Origin: an uncultured Bacteroidales bacterium
Lineage (GTDB): Bacteria > Bacteroidota > Bacteroidia > Bacteroidales > ML635J-15
Reading direction: 5' to 3'
NCBI GenBank assembly: GCA_937899245.1
Contig: CALDKB010000048.1
Span: forward strand, 1-64,000
DNA length: 64,000 bases
Position 1 is the first letter of the stretch. Every line of letters begins with the position of its first letter. Both the position numbers and the translations under genes were made by a program. Shown here in pieces: positions 17,673 to 26,860 of the stretch. Below the pieces are notes generated by a model that did not search any database, was not told the origin of the DNA, and saw nothing but the letters and a program-made list of their open reading frames with translations.

Positions 17673-20600
17673 TTATCTTAGGATATACATCTTGCCGATT
17701 TCCCTCTTAAAGAATTTATCGGTGCCAACATCACGTTTTTCAATTTCCTCGCCGTTAATTTTTGCTTTTACAGTGTAGAAATATACTCCATTTGCAAGTC
17801 TGTCGCCGTAGGTGTCGCATCCATCCCAGGCAAATTCGGTAATGTTCTTTCCAATTGTGATGTTGCCAAGTTCTTCCAGATAAATTCGTTTTACAACCTT
17901 TCCGCTTATTGTAAAGATTTCTATTACAAGTTCGTCGGGAATTTCGCTGCCAGTGAGTTCGAAAACGAAACGTGTACTTGTGCTGAATGGATTTGGATAG
18001 TTAAGTAGATTTGTAATTGTTGACTTGGTAATAATTTCAAAATCAATAATATAGTCGTTGTCGCCAGATATGTTTCCAGCCATGTCCTTTGCGTGAACTT
18101 GAAGTCTGTATGTTCCGTCGCTAGTGAATATCGGCTTGTAAATAATCTTGCAGCTATTATCAGGAAGCTCCGCCGGAATCCACTCTATGGTTTCCAATGG
18201 ATTTTCCTGAATGCCGAAGTTAACTCGTTTCGGTTCGCCGGTTGTAAGGTTTGTAAGATGAATCTCGAAAAGCGACGTGTCGTTAAGAGCGATGAATTTG
18301 TTCTCGTCTTTTAGCGTGATAAGAATTTCTGGTTTGGCAGAAACGATTTCACCGTTCATAATAAACCTTCCGTCGAAACTTACCTCAAGCAATGGGTTTG
18401 TGTTGTCGGCGGCTACATAAAAGTACTTTGCCGCTATGTTGTTGTGATGGTATTGTTCTAGCTGGTAGTATGTACCTGTATGTTCGTTGATCGGGTTGAA
18501 TTCAATCCATATGCTGTTAAGTCCGGAGAGACCTAATGTCGAGTATCTGATAGTGTCGATAATAATGTCGTGTGCTGGATGTGGACGCAGTGTGCGAATA
18601 TCGATGACTGTTTCGTTGTTATGGCTGTCGCGGATCCAGTATTTTACGACAAGGCTGTCCATGTCGTAGTTGCTGACATTTTGTGTCGCTATGGCAAAAA
18701 TTATATCTTCGCCTCTTTCAACCGTGTCTGTATGGAAGAAATATCCTGACTTGGGATCTATTGCAGTTTCAGGGGCCTCGTCGAACCGAAGTTGCCACTT
18801 TTTCAGTTGCGAAGGTGTGTGGCTTAATGTGTCGCGAGTGAATAGGTTTAGACGAACATTAGGGTAAGTTTCGTAATTTACAATATTATCAAGGTCGAGA
18901 ATTTCTAATTCGGAAGCGCCGATACTGTCGATGATGAGAGTCTCTTCGCCATTTGGCCGTATTCCGTACAATTCAAGCTTGATTTCATCGTTGGTTTCGC
19001 TCTCGTGTGCCCATTGTAACGATTCCCAATGTTTAGCTGGACCTACGGTTACGCTTTTGATGTATCCGTATGTGAGGTCTGTTGTAAGGTTGAGCGGATC
19101 CATGTCGATGTCGTCGCCGTATATTTCCCTGTGAATTGATGGCGTGCCCTTGCGTGTGCAGAAAATATATGCCTTGTTGTTGGGAACATTGCGTATTTGT
19201 GTTGCGCCAAGGCCTTCGAGTGTTTGCAGCAACGATTCGGGGAACGATGAGTAAGCTACAGTTCTCCATGAGTAGATAAGTATATAGAACCCTTCGGGTA
19301 CGTCGTTGAGAAGGCTGTTAAGCGAGTCAAGCTTTGCGTTGCTGATGTCGAAGGTGAAATAAGGTTGCGGCAGCGATGCTGAGAAGCATTTAGGATAATT
19401 CCTATGTCCGTAGTTTTGTCTGTCCGATTGCCATGCGTGAAGTGTTGTTGGATCAATAACAACGGCCACCATTGCGGATCCGGTGTTGCAGTTGCTGTTA
19501 CCGCCTGTTTGCTGTCCCATGGTGCCGTCGATGCTCCAGCGAACGACTTCGAAAGTTCCTGTGCCTACATTTGCCCTGTTGTGGCAATTAAGCTGTCGTT
19601 GCGCCTGCGAATATGTAAATATTTGTGTGGCTGGGTTGTATTCTACTAAGTTGAATTCATCCTTCTTGAACTGGTAGTAGTGTGCTTGCGACCAGCCTTC
19701 CTCTCCATCAATATAAATGAAAGAAGATTCTTTCCAGATGGTATTTTCTTCAGGACCATTCTCTGTCGAAACCCGCCAGTAGTAAACCGTATTTTCTGTC
19801 ATTGTGAACGGAACTTTCCATTTTACAATACCACCTTCGCAACCAACAGTCGATTCGTGTAACAATGGGCTGTTGAATCGGTCTGTGGTATCTATTTGGA
19901 AACGATAATTGCGGAAAGTCATGAACGGGTCACCGGTGGATGCTACCAAAGAAATGGTATCGCTCGGATATATCGCATACTCGTATGGATATATCGGGAA
20001 GACGTCGTTTGACTTTATCATGAAGTCAAGAGTTGCATAATTGTTAGTCTCGTAGATTTCTTCAATTTCATTCATCCCGTCCACGTATATGCGGATGCTG
20101 TTCATGCCTGTTCCGTTTATGATGTCTGTCGGGATTTTGATTCTGGCAGTAGTCTGATAGTTGCACCCGCCAACAATGGTTTCGTAGTGGGATTCGTTTC
20201 CGTCGGGAAGTGTACGCTCGACAAACAGGTAGAAATTCTGGCTGGTTGCCTTGCCAAGATTCTTGATGTTAACTATCACGTCGAAACTGTCTGTTATTGT
20301 GGAGATTTCTGTTGGTAGCAATCTTATCGACGAATTGTCAATCATTAGGTCTGGCTTCGGGTTTGAATTTATAATTATGCATGGATCGCCCTGCAGAGTT
20401 AGCTGCAGGCTGGAAATTTCTACGTTAACACTCCAGTTGTTTGTCAGCACGTACTTAAGTGTGTTGTTTATTTGTGTGCCAATTGACCGGTTGTATTTCT
20501 TGTAGGCGATATTCTTGTAAAGTTCCTTTGTATATGTGTTTAAGAAAACAGTATTTCCTTGGTCCATAGACGAAAGGAATCCGATTGCACCCTTGCTGTT

Positions 20601-22637
20601 TTTTATCCAGATGTCGCTCAAGGTGTTGGTCGTTGAATGAATGGCGCCAACATAGCAAGAGTTTCCAATCATAAATGGGAATCTTCTGTCGTTGGTGTAG
20701 AATGTCGGTTCCTGAATGTCGTGGTCGAATGTGGTAGATGCCCCATGGCCGTAGAATGTCATTATTGAAACGCCATCGTTTATTAGGTTGGTAATAGAAT
20801 CGCTGTTAGTTGTGGCAATTGTTGCGGAAGAGTTTTTCAGGAAAGTATGAACGTTGCCACCATAAAGTGTGTCTTCGATGATGTTTTCGTATGTGCGTAG
20901 ATATTCTTCTATGGTTGTTTGTTCGCTTGCATTGTTTCCTCCGCCAAAATGAAGAATTTGTTTCATCCATTCAGCAGGAGCTGCCGTTTCGTATTGCATT
21001 ACCTTATTAAGATATGTCGACACTTGGCTGGCAGATGTGATTGCAAGTCGTCCGGTTCCAAAAAGAGGTTCGACGGTTGTGCCCCCGATTCCTATTGTAA
21101 ACAGGACGTCGCTAGCTGGATTCCCGGCGGATTGGACTGTTGTATATGCAATGTTTGATGCTGTATTTCTGATTTCATTGGATTCGAGGGAACGGCCTAC
21201 GAGGAAAAGATATTTTTCTGAAGGTGACGACTCGTAAACATTTTTGCAAAAACGCCTGATGGCGGCCGGATTTCTGTTAACTCCGTATGCATATTGGTCG
21301 TATAGTTGTGCAACATCTGCAATTAAAGCCCTGTGACCGGTTGTGTTTCTGTATGCTGCGTACGGCTGACAGGCCGAAATGTATTTGCTGTGTGTTACGA
21401 TAAGGAAGTCGGCGTTTGGAACGTTAGCCAGGTAGTTGACAAATTTGTTGTCGGCAGCCACCTTTTTTATTCCTGCAACCGAAAGGTAACCATTTGAGCC
21501 AACAAGAATCATTTCGCGTTGGTTGTCGGTATGTCCGGCAAGTGCCTTAATGTTCGTTTCGATGGTTGTTGTAATTCGTTCGTGGTTTGTCAGGTCGTAA
21601 AGTATGGCTCCGCTGCCAGCGGCAAAGTTTCTTATTTCAAGGTAATCCTTGTCGTCGCTATAGTTTACCGGTAGCAGGAATTCAAACGATGATTTGTTTT
21701 CAAAATTCCAGCTGTGAGGATATTTCATGTCGATGTACGAAATGGCATTTTTGTCGCTATCGTCGTTGTCCGATACAAAATGAAATATTGTAGAGCTTGA
21801 CAGTCTTGAGCTAGGCACGAAGAAGTTTTTGCGGATAAAAGCATGTCCGCGGTACGTTGTGTCGATGTATGTCTGGTTCTGGATGCTTAAAGTTAGATGG
21901 TGTTGTCCGTTGAAAATTGGAGTTGAGCCGGGATTTACTCCGCCAACGGCAATTTCTATTTCTGTGTCGGCCCCGCCGGTGTATAGTTCCGTAGTGGAGA
22001 TAGTCTTGTTAAGACCCGCAGATGTCAATGTGGTGGCGTCGAGCCAGCCTTCCGATTCTGTAATGTAGCTTCTGGTGTCGCCCTTGTAGTATTTGCCTGT
22101 ATAGTTGGTTCTGCTGTGCTTTATGCAGTATTCCGGCTTGTTGGCGATATGGTTTTCGTAATTGTTGTCGTTTACCGATGTCATGCGGCGGTTTCCGTTG
22201 TGATAGTTCCATGTGAGGAAATATGCCGCGGTATCGTTGTAGTAGCTGTAGTCGGGGTTAATCATGCTTTCTGGCGACGAGCAAAAATCGTATTCGTCAT
22301 TTGCACGGTTTCTTTGACCGTAGAATTCAATATATCCGTTGGTTCCTAATGTGCCGTCGCTATTTACGCCATTCACATAGATGTATTGTTCTTCACCATT
22401 GTGGAATATTTGTATGTGGCTGGCGTTGATGATATTAACAGGAACGTTTGCCGAAATGAGACTTTGTGTGCTGACCCGATAGATGCCATCTTTTGTAACC
22501 TGAATCTTAAAGTACTGCTGGTCGTAGTTGATCCACGAATTTTCTTGTGAGCAAATCTCCTGCGACAAGGCAAGAAGAAAAGCTGTAATAATAATCGTGA
22601 AGCCACAATTTGCTAATATTCTGTTTAGTTTTGCCAT
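17673..22637 (-). CDS. porU2: Type IX secretion C25-family sortase homologue, PorU2-like
   Basis: A 1,654-residue secreted protein of the gingipain (C25) family. The catalytic pair is visible: His631 in FYGHGAS and Cys661 in IGNSCYVGA, 30 residues apart, close to the spacing in gingipains. It starts with a signal peptide, has an N-terminal beta domain (about 30-380), the C25 domain (about 390-790), a CARDB-like domain (PDLMIDNSSIRLL...VIVNIKNLGKATSQN), further beta domains and a FlgD-like Ig domain at the end (LNYPNPFSTSTRFVFELTGS ... DRLANGVYFYTVKA). This size and order fit the long PorU2 type rather than classic PorU (about 1,100-1,300 residues). PorU cleaves T9SS sorting tails and attaches cargo to A-LPS; for PorU2 that role is inferred. 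It follows a PorV/PorQ-family gene by nine bases. Confidence 0.85.
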   Translation of the reverse strand: MAKLNRILANCGFTIIITAFLLALSQEICSQENSWINYDQQYFKIQVTKDGIYRVSTQSLISANVPVNIINASHIQIFHNGEEQYIYVNGVNSDGTLGTNGYIEFYGQRNRANDEYDFCSSPESMINPDYSYYNDTAAYFLTWNYHNGNRRMTSVNDNNYENHIANKPEYCIKHSRTNYTGKYYKGDTRSYITESEGWLDATTLTSAGLNKTISTTELYTGGADTEIEIAVGGVNPGSTPIFNGQHHLTLSIQNQTYIDTTYRGHAFIRKNFFVPSSRLSSSTIFHFVSDNDDSDKNAISYIDMKYPHSWNFENKSSFEFLLPVNYSDDKDYLEIRNFAAGSGAILYDLTNHERITTTIETNIKALAGHTDNQREMILVGSNGYLSVAGIKKVAADNKFVNYLANVPNADFLIVTHSKYISACQPYAAYRNTTGHRALIADVAQLYDQYAYGVNRNPAAIRRFCKNVYESSPSEKYLFLVGRSLESNEIRNTASNIAYTTVQSAGNPASDVLFTIGIGGTTVEPLFGTGRLAITSASQVSTYLNKVMQYETAAPAEWMKQILHFGGGNNASEQTTIEEYLRTYENIIEDTLYGGNVHTFLKNSSATIATTNSDSITNLINDGVSIMTFYGHGASTTFDHDIQEPTFYTNDRRFPFMIGNSCYVGAIHSTTNTLSDIWIKNSKGAIGFLSSMDQGNTVFLNTYTKELYKNIAYKKYNRSIGTQINNTLKYVLTNNWSVNVEISSLQLTLQGDPCIIINSNPKPDLMIDNSSIRLLPTEISTITDSFDVIVNIKNLGKATSQNFYLFVERTLPDGNESHYETIVGGCNYQTTARIKIPTDIINGTGMNSIRIYVDGMNEIEEIYETNNYATLDFMIKSNDVFPIYPYEYAIYPSDTISLVASTGDPFMTFRNYRFQIDTTDRFNSPLLHESTVGCEGGIVKWKVPFTMTENTVYYWRVSTENGPEENTIWKESSFIYIDGEEGWSQAHYYQFKKDEFNLVEYNPATQIFTYSQAQRQLNCHNRANVGTGTFEVVRWSIDGTMGQQTGGNSNCNTGSAMVAVVIDPTTLHAWQSDRQNYGHRNYPKCFSASLPQPYFTFDISNAKLDSLNSLLNDVPEGFYILIYSWRTVAYSSFPESLLQTLEGLGATQIRNVPNNKAYIFCTRKGTPSIHREIYGDDIDMDPLNLTTDLTYGYIKSVTVGPAKHWESLQWAHESETNDEIKLELYGIRPNGEETLIIDSIGASELEILDLDNIVNYETYPNVRLNLFTRDTLSHTPSQLKKWQLRFDEAPETAIDPKSGYFFHTDTVERGEDIIFAIATQNVSNYDMDSLVVKYWIRDSHNNETVIDIRTLRPHPAHDIIIDTIRYSTLGLSGLNSIWIEFNPINEHTGTYYQLEQYHHNNIAAKYFYVAADNTNPLLEVSFDGRFIMNGEIVSAKPEILITLKDENKFIALNDTSLFEIHLTNLTTGEPKRVNFGIQENPLETIEWIPAELPDNSCKIIYKPIFTSDGTYRLQVHAKDMAGNISGDNDYIIDFEIITKSTITNLLNYPNPFSTSTRFVFELTGSEIPDELVIEIFTISGKVVKRIYLEELGNITIGKNITEFAWDGCDTYGDRLANGVYFYTVKAKINGEEIEKRDVGTDKFFKREIGKMYILR

Positions 22638-22646
22638 TCCGTAAAT

Positions 22647-23747
22647 TTATAATCTGGCGTTTGATCCTTTTTTCTTGATGTTGAAGCAGTAGCTCAATGA
22701 GAAAACGTGTGAATATAGTGCTATGCTCTGGTTTCCGACATCGGTAAAGGCATAGTCGATACGTATTCCGTAGAATTTGACACCTATACCTAGATTCGGT
22801 TGCCACGAGAATGTGTTTTTGCCGTTGTAGTCGGGAACGGTTTGGAAATTATTAAATCCACAACGAAGGAAAACGAGGTCGTTGTACCCAAGTTCCAGTC
22901 CGAATGTTGGGTCTATGCTCATTACTTTTGAGCGAATGAGAGTGCTTCTTTTTCCATCGAAAGTAACGGCAAGGTCTATTTCGGGATAAATTGTGAATTT
23001 TTCCTTTATTCTAAACAAGTATCCAGCACCAAGCATTAGTTTTGGTACTGTTGTCTCCACACCGTTCACTGGTATTTCGTTGCCTGTTTCGGCAAAAACG
23101 TCTTCAAGGAGTTCCTGGTTGTAGTTCCATGCGTTGAATGTTCCTATTCCGTCGCGGAGAACAGCTCCGAAACGCCAGTTGTTGTAGTCGTATTTTGCAG
23201 CGAAGTCGAGACCGAATCCAACAGCATGGGCAAAGTCGCCGACATTACGGTATATAATTTTCACGTTTCCGCCAACACTCAGACCTTCGACAGGAAGCTT
23301 GCGCGAATACGACGCCATAAAGGCATAGTCGGCAATAGAGAAAGATGTTATGTTGTCGTAGTTGATGTTTCCGTTTGCATCGATGAGGTAAAGAGTGTTC
23401 GGAATGTCGTCAACGCCAAAGCGAACCATAGAAATGGCTACCGCCGATTCGTCGTCGATTTTGTAGCCAGCTCCTACATAGTCGTATTTTGATATTCCGG
23501 CAAAATATTCCGAGTGCATGGCACCGATTTCCATTGTCTTGTCGATGTTTGACAACGATGCCGGATTCCAATATGTTGCAGAAATGTCACCAGTTGACGA
23601 AATTACGGATGTTCCCATTCCAAGGGCTCTTGCACCAACGCCTATTGATAGGAATTCGTTGCTGTATTTTGAAACTCCTTGAGCATTTAAATAGTTTCCG
23701 ATAATTGTCAATAACACAAATAATGCTAATTTTGCAGTCGCTTTCAT
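22647..23747 (-). CDS. PorV/PorQ-family outer membrane protein
   Basis: The product (366 residues from ATG 23747) is a FadL-like beta-barrel of the PorV/PorQ family. It has a signal peptide to LNAQ, then the family's N-terminal signature KYSNEFLSIGVGARALGMG and SATYWNPASL, and aromatic-rich beta-strands throughout. In the T9SS, PorV shuttles cargo from the SprA translocon to the PorU sortase, and PorQ belongs to the attachment complex. The sequence does not tell me which of the two, or whether this is the PorU2-dedicated paralogue. The operon with porU2 suggests they work together. An upstream in-frame TTG at 23768 is less likely as start. Confidence 0.85.
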   Translation of the reverse strand: MKATAKLALFVLLTIIGNYLNAQGVSKYSNEFLSIGVGARALGMGTSVISSTGDISATYWNPASLSNIDKTMEIGAMHSEYFAGISKYDYVGAGYKIDDESAVAISMVRFGVDDIPNTLYLIDANGNINYDNITSFSIADYAFMASYSRKLPVEGLSVGGNVKIIYRNVGDFAHAVGFGLDFAAKYDYNNWRFGAVLRDGIGTFNAWNYNQELLEDVFAETGNEIPVNGVETTVPKLMLGAGYLFRIKEKFTIYPEIDLAVTFDGKRSTLIRSKVMSIDPTFGLELGYNDLVFLRCGFNNFQTVPDYNGKNTFSWQPNLGIGVKFYGIRIDYAFTDVGNQSIALYSHVFSLSYCFNIKKKGSNARL

Positions 23748-23816
23748 TTGTAAAGTTTTATCTTGCAAAGAAAAGAATTTTAACGGTAACTATATTATAT
23801 TTTTTTTAAAAAAGGT

Positions 23817-24524
23817 ATGAATAAGATAAGAGCAGCTTTCCCGTCATTTGTCACATCACTTAATATGGTTTGTGGCGTATGCGCTTCGGTGATGGCCATG
23901 CACGGAAGAATAGAACTCGCTGTGGCGCTGATAATCCTTGGCGCTGTTTTCGATTTCTGTGATGGTTTTGTCGCTCGTCTGCTTAATGCATCTTCCGAAT
24001 TCGGCAAGCAGATGGACTCTCTTTCAGACCTCATTACATTCGGCTTGGCACCTTCTCTGATAATGTACAATTTTGTCGTGACTAACGGAATCTTTACCGA
24101 GTATGTTGCCCTGTTTGTCTTGCTAATTGCCGTTTTTTCAGGGTTGCGCCTTGCAAAATTCAATATCGATCCCGAACAGACGACAGAATTTAAAGGAATG
24201 CCAACGCCAGCATCTGCCTTGCTGATTATTTCTTTGTGCTATTATTGTTCTACAGCAGATTCGGCCTTGTCTCAAGCTCTGACTTCAAAAGTTGCTGTTA
24301 TCGCAGTTGTGGCTTTTGTCTGCATTATGATGGTGGTAAATGTCCGCCTGTTTTCCATGAAGATCAAATCGTTTAGGATAAATGCTATAATCTGGCAGTT
24401 GATATTGGCGGTTTCGCTGGTGGCGCTGGTATGTTTTTTCGGAGTGCTGGGTTTGGCGCTTACAATGATTTTATATGTTATTTTGTCTATAATCAGGAAC
24501 TTAATTAATAAGAATAAAAAATGA
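23817..24524 (+). CDS. pssA: CDP-diacylglycerol-serine O-phosphatidyltransferase
   Basis: The 235-residue inner-membrane enzyme has the CDP-alcohol phosphotransferase motif in full: FCDGFVARLLNASSEFG continued by KQMDSLSD, that is DG-x2-AR-x8-G-x3-D-x3-D, flanked by seven or eight membrane segments. It makes phosphatidylserine, the precursor of phosphatidylethanolamine, and the length is typical for Bacteroidota PssA. The purS start overlaps its stop (ATGA). The phosphatidylserine decarboxylase gene often found beside pssA in this phylum is not here. Confidence 0.93.
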   Translation: MNKIRAAFPSFVTSLNMVCGVCASVMAMHGRIELAVALIILGAVFDFCDGFVARLLNASSEFGKQMDSLSDLITFGLAPSLIMYNFVVTNGIFTEYVALFVLLIAVFSGLRLAKFNIDPEQTTEFKGMPTPASALLIISLCYYCSTADSALSQALTSKVAVIAVVAFVCIMMVVNVRLFSMKIKSFRINAIIWQLILAVSLVALVCFFGVLGLALTMILYVILSIIRNLINKNKK

Positions 24525-24775
24525 AATTTTACGCACAAATCAATGTTATGCCTTTGAAGGCATTGTTGGATCCACAGGGCAAAGCTGTTTTGAACAGCGC
24601 AGTAAAGAACGGTTTTGAGGCACTTCGCAATGTCCGTATCGGAAAACATATCGATGTGGAGATTGAAGCTGGTAACAAGGATGAGGCTAACAGGAAAATC
24701 GACGAATTCTGCAGCAAGGTTCTCGTTAACCCAATTATCGAATCGTACGAATTTACTTTGGACGAACTTAAATAG
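24521..24775 (+). CDS. purS: Phosphoribosylformylglycinamidine synthase subunit PurS
   Basis: The 84-residue product has the PurS fold pattern: an N-terminal strand (MKFYAQINVMPLKALLDPQG), helix (KAVLNSAVKNGFEAL), strand with VRIGKHIDVEIEA, and the C-terminal LVNPIIESYEFTLDE. PurS bridges PurL and PurQ in the FGAM synthase complex of purine synthesis. Neither partner gene is adjacent. Its start overlaps the stop of pssA by four bases, so its expression is tied to a phospholipid gene. Many Bacteroidales are annotated with a single long PurL, so a stand-alone PurS here deserves attention. Confidence 0.85.
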   Translation: MKFYAQINVMPLKALLDPQGKAVLNSAVKNGFEALRNVRIGKHIDVEIEAGNKDEANRKIDEFCSKVLVNPIIESYEFTLDELK

Positions 24776-24790
24776 TCTTGATTCTGGCGC

Positions 24791-24810
24791 TATTATGCTT
24801 GTGCATAATA
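24791..24810. terminator. Inverted repeat after purS
   Basis: TATTATGC-TTGT-GCATAATA is a perfect 8-bp stem with a 4-base loop, 16 bases after the purS stop. There is no following T run, so it may be a weak terminator or an operator. It overlaps the -33 region of the next promoter. Confidence 0.4.
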
Positions 24811-24831
24811 GCATGCCTAAATGTATATTTG
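24799..24831 (+). promoter_or_regulatory. Promoter of Ig-like lipoprotein gene
   Basis: TTG at 24799-24801 and TATATTTG at 24824-24831 fit the Bacteroidota -33/-7 pattern with a 22-base gap. Transcription would begin near 24838, at the foot of the hairpin at 24840-24877. Confidence 0.6.
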
Positions 24832-24839
24832 CCAGATTT

Positions 24840-24877
24840 GCCTGCCTGAGTTTTGCATTTAAAACAAACAGGTAGGC
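24840..24877 (+). promoter_or_regulatory. Strong stem-loop at predicted 5' end of mRNA
   Basis: GCCTGCCTG at 24840-24848 pairs with CAGGTAGGC at 24869-24877 over nine base pairs (one G-U). Inside it GTTTT (24850-24854) pairs with AAAAC (24861-24865). The helix ends 18 bases before the ATG at 24896. It has no T run and is not a terminator. It could stabilise the mRNA or bind a regulator. Confidence 0.6.
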
Positions 24878-24895
24878 ATCGGGATTGATTGTATC

Positions 24896-26587
24896 ATGAA
24901 AGCAAAGCATTTGCAGTCGTTTGTAACACTTGCACTGGCAAGCCTGCTTGTTGTTGCTTGTGCCAAGCAGGTTGTGCTTACAGGTGGCGCAAAGGATACA
25001 AATCCTCCCGAAGTCAAGGCGTGTGCGCCGGAAAATGGCTCAACGAATTTTTCGGAGAAACACATTGTCGTTAAGTTCAACGAATACATCAAGCTTAATG
25101 ATGTGTCGTCGAAGCTTATTGTATCTCCGCCAATGGACGAGAAGCCGACAGCCGTAGTTAGCGGCAAGAAGTTGAAAATTACAATAAACGAGAAAAATCT
25201 GAAGCCAAACACTACGTATTGTCTCAATTTCAACGATGCTGTGGCCGACATCAACGAAAACAATGCATTGAACAGTTTCGTATATGCTTTTTCTACAGGT
25301 CCCCAAATCGACTCACTCGAATTCGCTGGCTCCGTTTTCGATGCATATACCCGTAAGCCGGTTGATGATGCATGGGTAATGCTGCATACTGATTTTTCGG
25401 ATACTGCTGTTGTCTCTCAGATCCCAAGCTACATAACAAAGGTCGACAAGAACGGCAAGTTCATTATTAAATATATTGCAGATGCCGAATACAAGACATT
25501 TGCTCTTCGCGACAACAATTCAAACTTCAAGTTCGACTTGCCAGAGGAAAGCATAGCGTTCATTGATACCGTGTTTAGGCCATCCGTCGAAGTTATACAT
25601 GATACTATAATGCCGAAGGATACGGCTGATACACTGAAGGTCGTTACAAAGTATAATCATAAGCCAGACGATGTTAAGCTGTTGCTTTTCAAGGAAAACA
25701 AAACACCGCAATATTTTCGTTCCTCAAAGCGTGTGAGAAGGAATTACTTCGAGCTGGTGTTTAATTTCACCCAGTATGAAAAGTATAGTTTCACGGTACC
25801 TGGCGACGATTCCATATTTGTATGGGCGAAGGAAAACCCCGATACAGTGTTCCTGTGGCTAAAGGATACTTCGCTTATCGCAGCCGATACAATGAAGATT
25901 CTTGCAGAATATGTAGACCCTGCATTCCCTGATTCTACGCATCATGATACATTGAAATTCCGCAAGCAGGACAAACTTTTTTGTGATACGGTGTTGAAAA
26001 TGACACTTCCGGAAGAAAAAATGCCCAATAGCGACTATTACATTTCCTTTTCGTTGCCTATAGAAGACTTTGATTCCGAAAAAGTGGCCTTGTTTTCTCA
26101 GGTTGATACGGTATATGAACGAATTGACTGCAGTGTAGAAAGTGATTCGTTAAATCCGCTTAACGTTAAGGTTCTGGGTGATATTTCGGAAGGCAATAGC
26201 TATAAATTGGTTGTCGATTCTGCTTTTGCAACTTGTATCTATGGATATGCAAACGCTGCAGATTCGGTGGAGTTTGTGCCGAAGCGTGAGGCTGAGCTTG
26301 GTTCGTTGAAAATTATTTTTCCAAGCGACAGGAAATATTTTGTAGAACTCCTGCAAAATGAAAAGTTGATAAGTGTACAGAAGGTGTCGGACAGAACTGC
26401 CGAGTTCCAATATTTGCTTCCTGGCAAATACGACATTAGGGTGGTTGAGGATGAAAATGAAAATGGACGTTGGGATACAGGCGACTATTCGAAACATGTT
26501 CAACCCGAAAATGTATTTTATTATCCGGATAGCTACGAGATAAGGAGTAGCTGGCAACACGAAATCTCCTGGGAGGAAAATTTATAG
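24896..26587 (+). CDS. Ig-like domain lipoprotein
   Basis: The 563-residue product has a lipoprotein signal peptide with lipobox LVVAC (Cys22) and then a Big_5/SbsA-type Ig-like domain (GGAKDTNPPEVKACAPENG ... HIVVKFNEYIKLND ... LKPNTTYCLNFNDAVADINE, about residues 30-135). The remainder is beta-rich, with a carboxypeptidase-regulatory-like section (FAGSVFDAYTRKPVDDAWVM) and a C-terminal YLLPGKYDIRVVEDENENGRWD, which looks like a calcium-binding-type loop. This is a widely conserved Bacteroidota surface lipoprotein of unknown function. It is preceded by its own promoter and hairpin leader. Confidence 0.85.
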   Translation: MKAKHLQSFVTLALASLLVVACAKQVVLTGGAKDTNPPEVKACAPENGSTNFSEKHIVVKFNEYIKLNDVSSKLIVSPPMDEKPTAVVSGKKLKITINEKNLKPNTTYCLNFNDAVADINENNALNSFVYAFSTGPQIDSLEFAGSVFDAYTRKPVDDAWVMLHTDFSDTAVVSQIPSYITKVDKNGKFIIKYIADAEYKTFALRDNNSNFKFDLPEESIAFIDTVFRPSVEVIHDTIMPKDTADTLKVVTKYNHKPDDVKLLLFKENKTPQYFRSSKRVRRNYFELVFNFTQYEKYSFTVPGDDSIFVWAKENPDTVFLWLKDTSLIAADTMKILAEYVDPAFPDSTHHDTLKFRKQDKLFCDTVLKMTLPEEKMPNSDYYISFSLPIEDFDSEKVALFSQVDTVYERIDCSVESDSLNPLNVKVLGDISEGNSYKLVVDSAFATCIYGYANAADSVEFVPKREAELGSLKIIFPSDRKYFVELLQNEKLISVQKVSDRTAEFQYLLPGKYDIRVVEDENENGRWDTGDYSKHVQPENVFYYPDSYEIRSSWQHEISWEENL

Positions 26588-26860
26588 GTTTACTATATTT
26601 TACATGTGGTATTTTCTCGGTTAAGACGGAAAATACAGTTGACGTCGTTTGTGTGTCGCAAAAAAAACGAGGCCGTTTTATATCAGATTAACTACAAACT
26701 TTATATAACCAATCCACTTTCGCCATTCGGCTTATGTATGGCTAAAAATAAAATTATTATTTTAAATATTAATTATCTTTGTAAATTGAAGACAAAGTTA
26801 TTCTTTTGAGGTAACTGTTTGTGTCCCAATGATTTTGTAAAAAAGTATAATAGTTTAAAT
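26588..26860 (+). promoter_or_regulatory. Intergenic region with promoter of the giant GLUG gene
   Basis: The 273-base gap holds an 8-bp inverted repeat GTATTTTC/GAAAATAC (26609-26616 and 26629-26636), possibly ending the lipoprotein transcript. A -7 box, TATCTTTG, lies at 26774-26781, about 80 bases before the start at 26861, with no clear -33 partner. No gene or RNA is otherwise visible. Confidence 0.45.

Noticed and set aside
24272..24910. 212-residue antisense frame over pssA, purS and the hairpin leader
   Set aside because: It crosses two well-supported genes and a promoter and shows no protein-like features.
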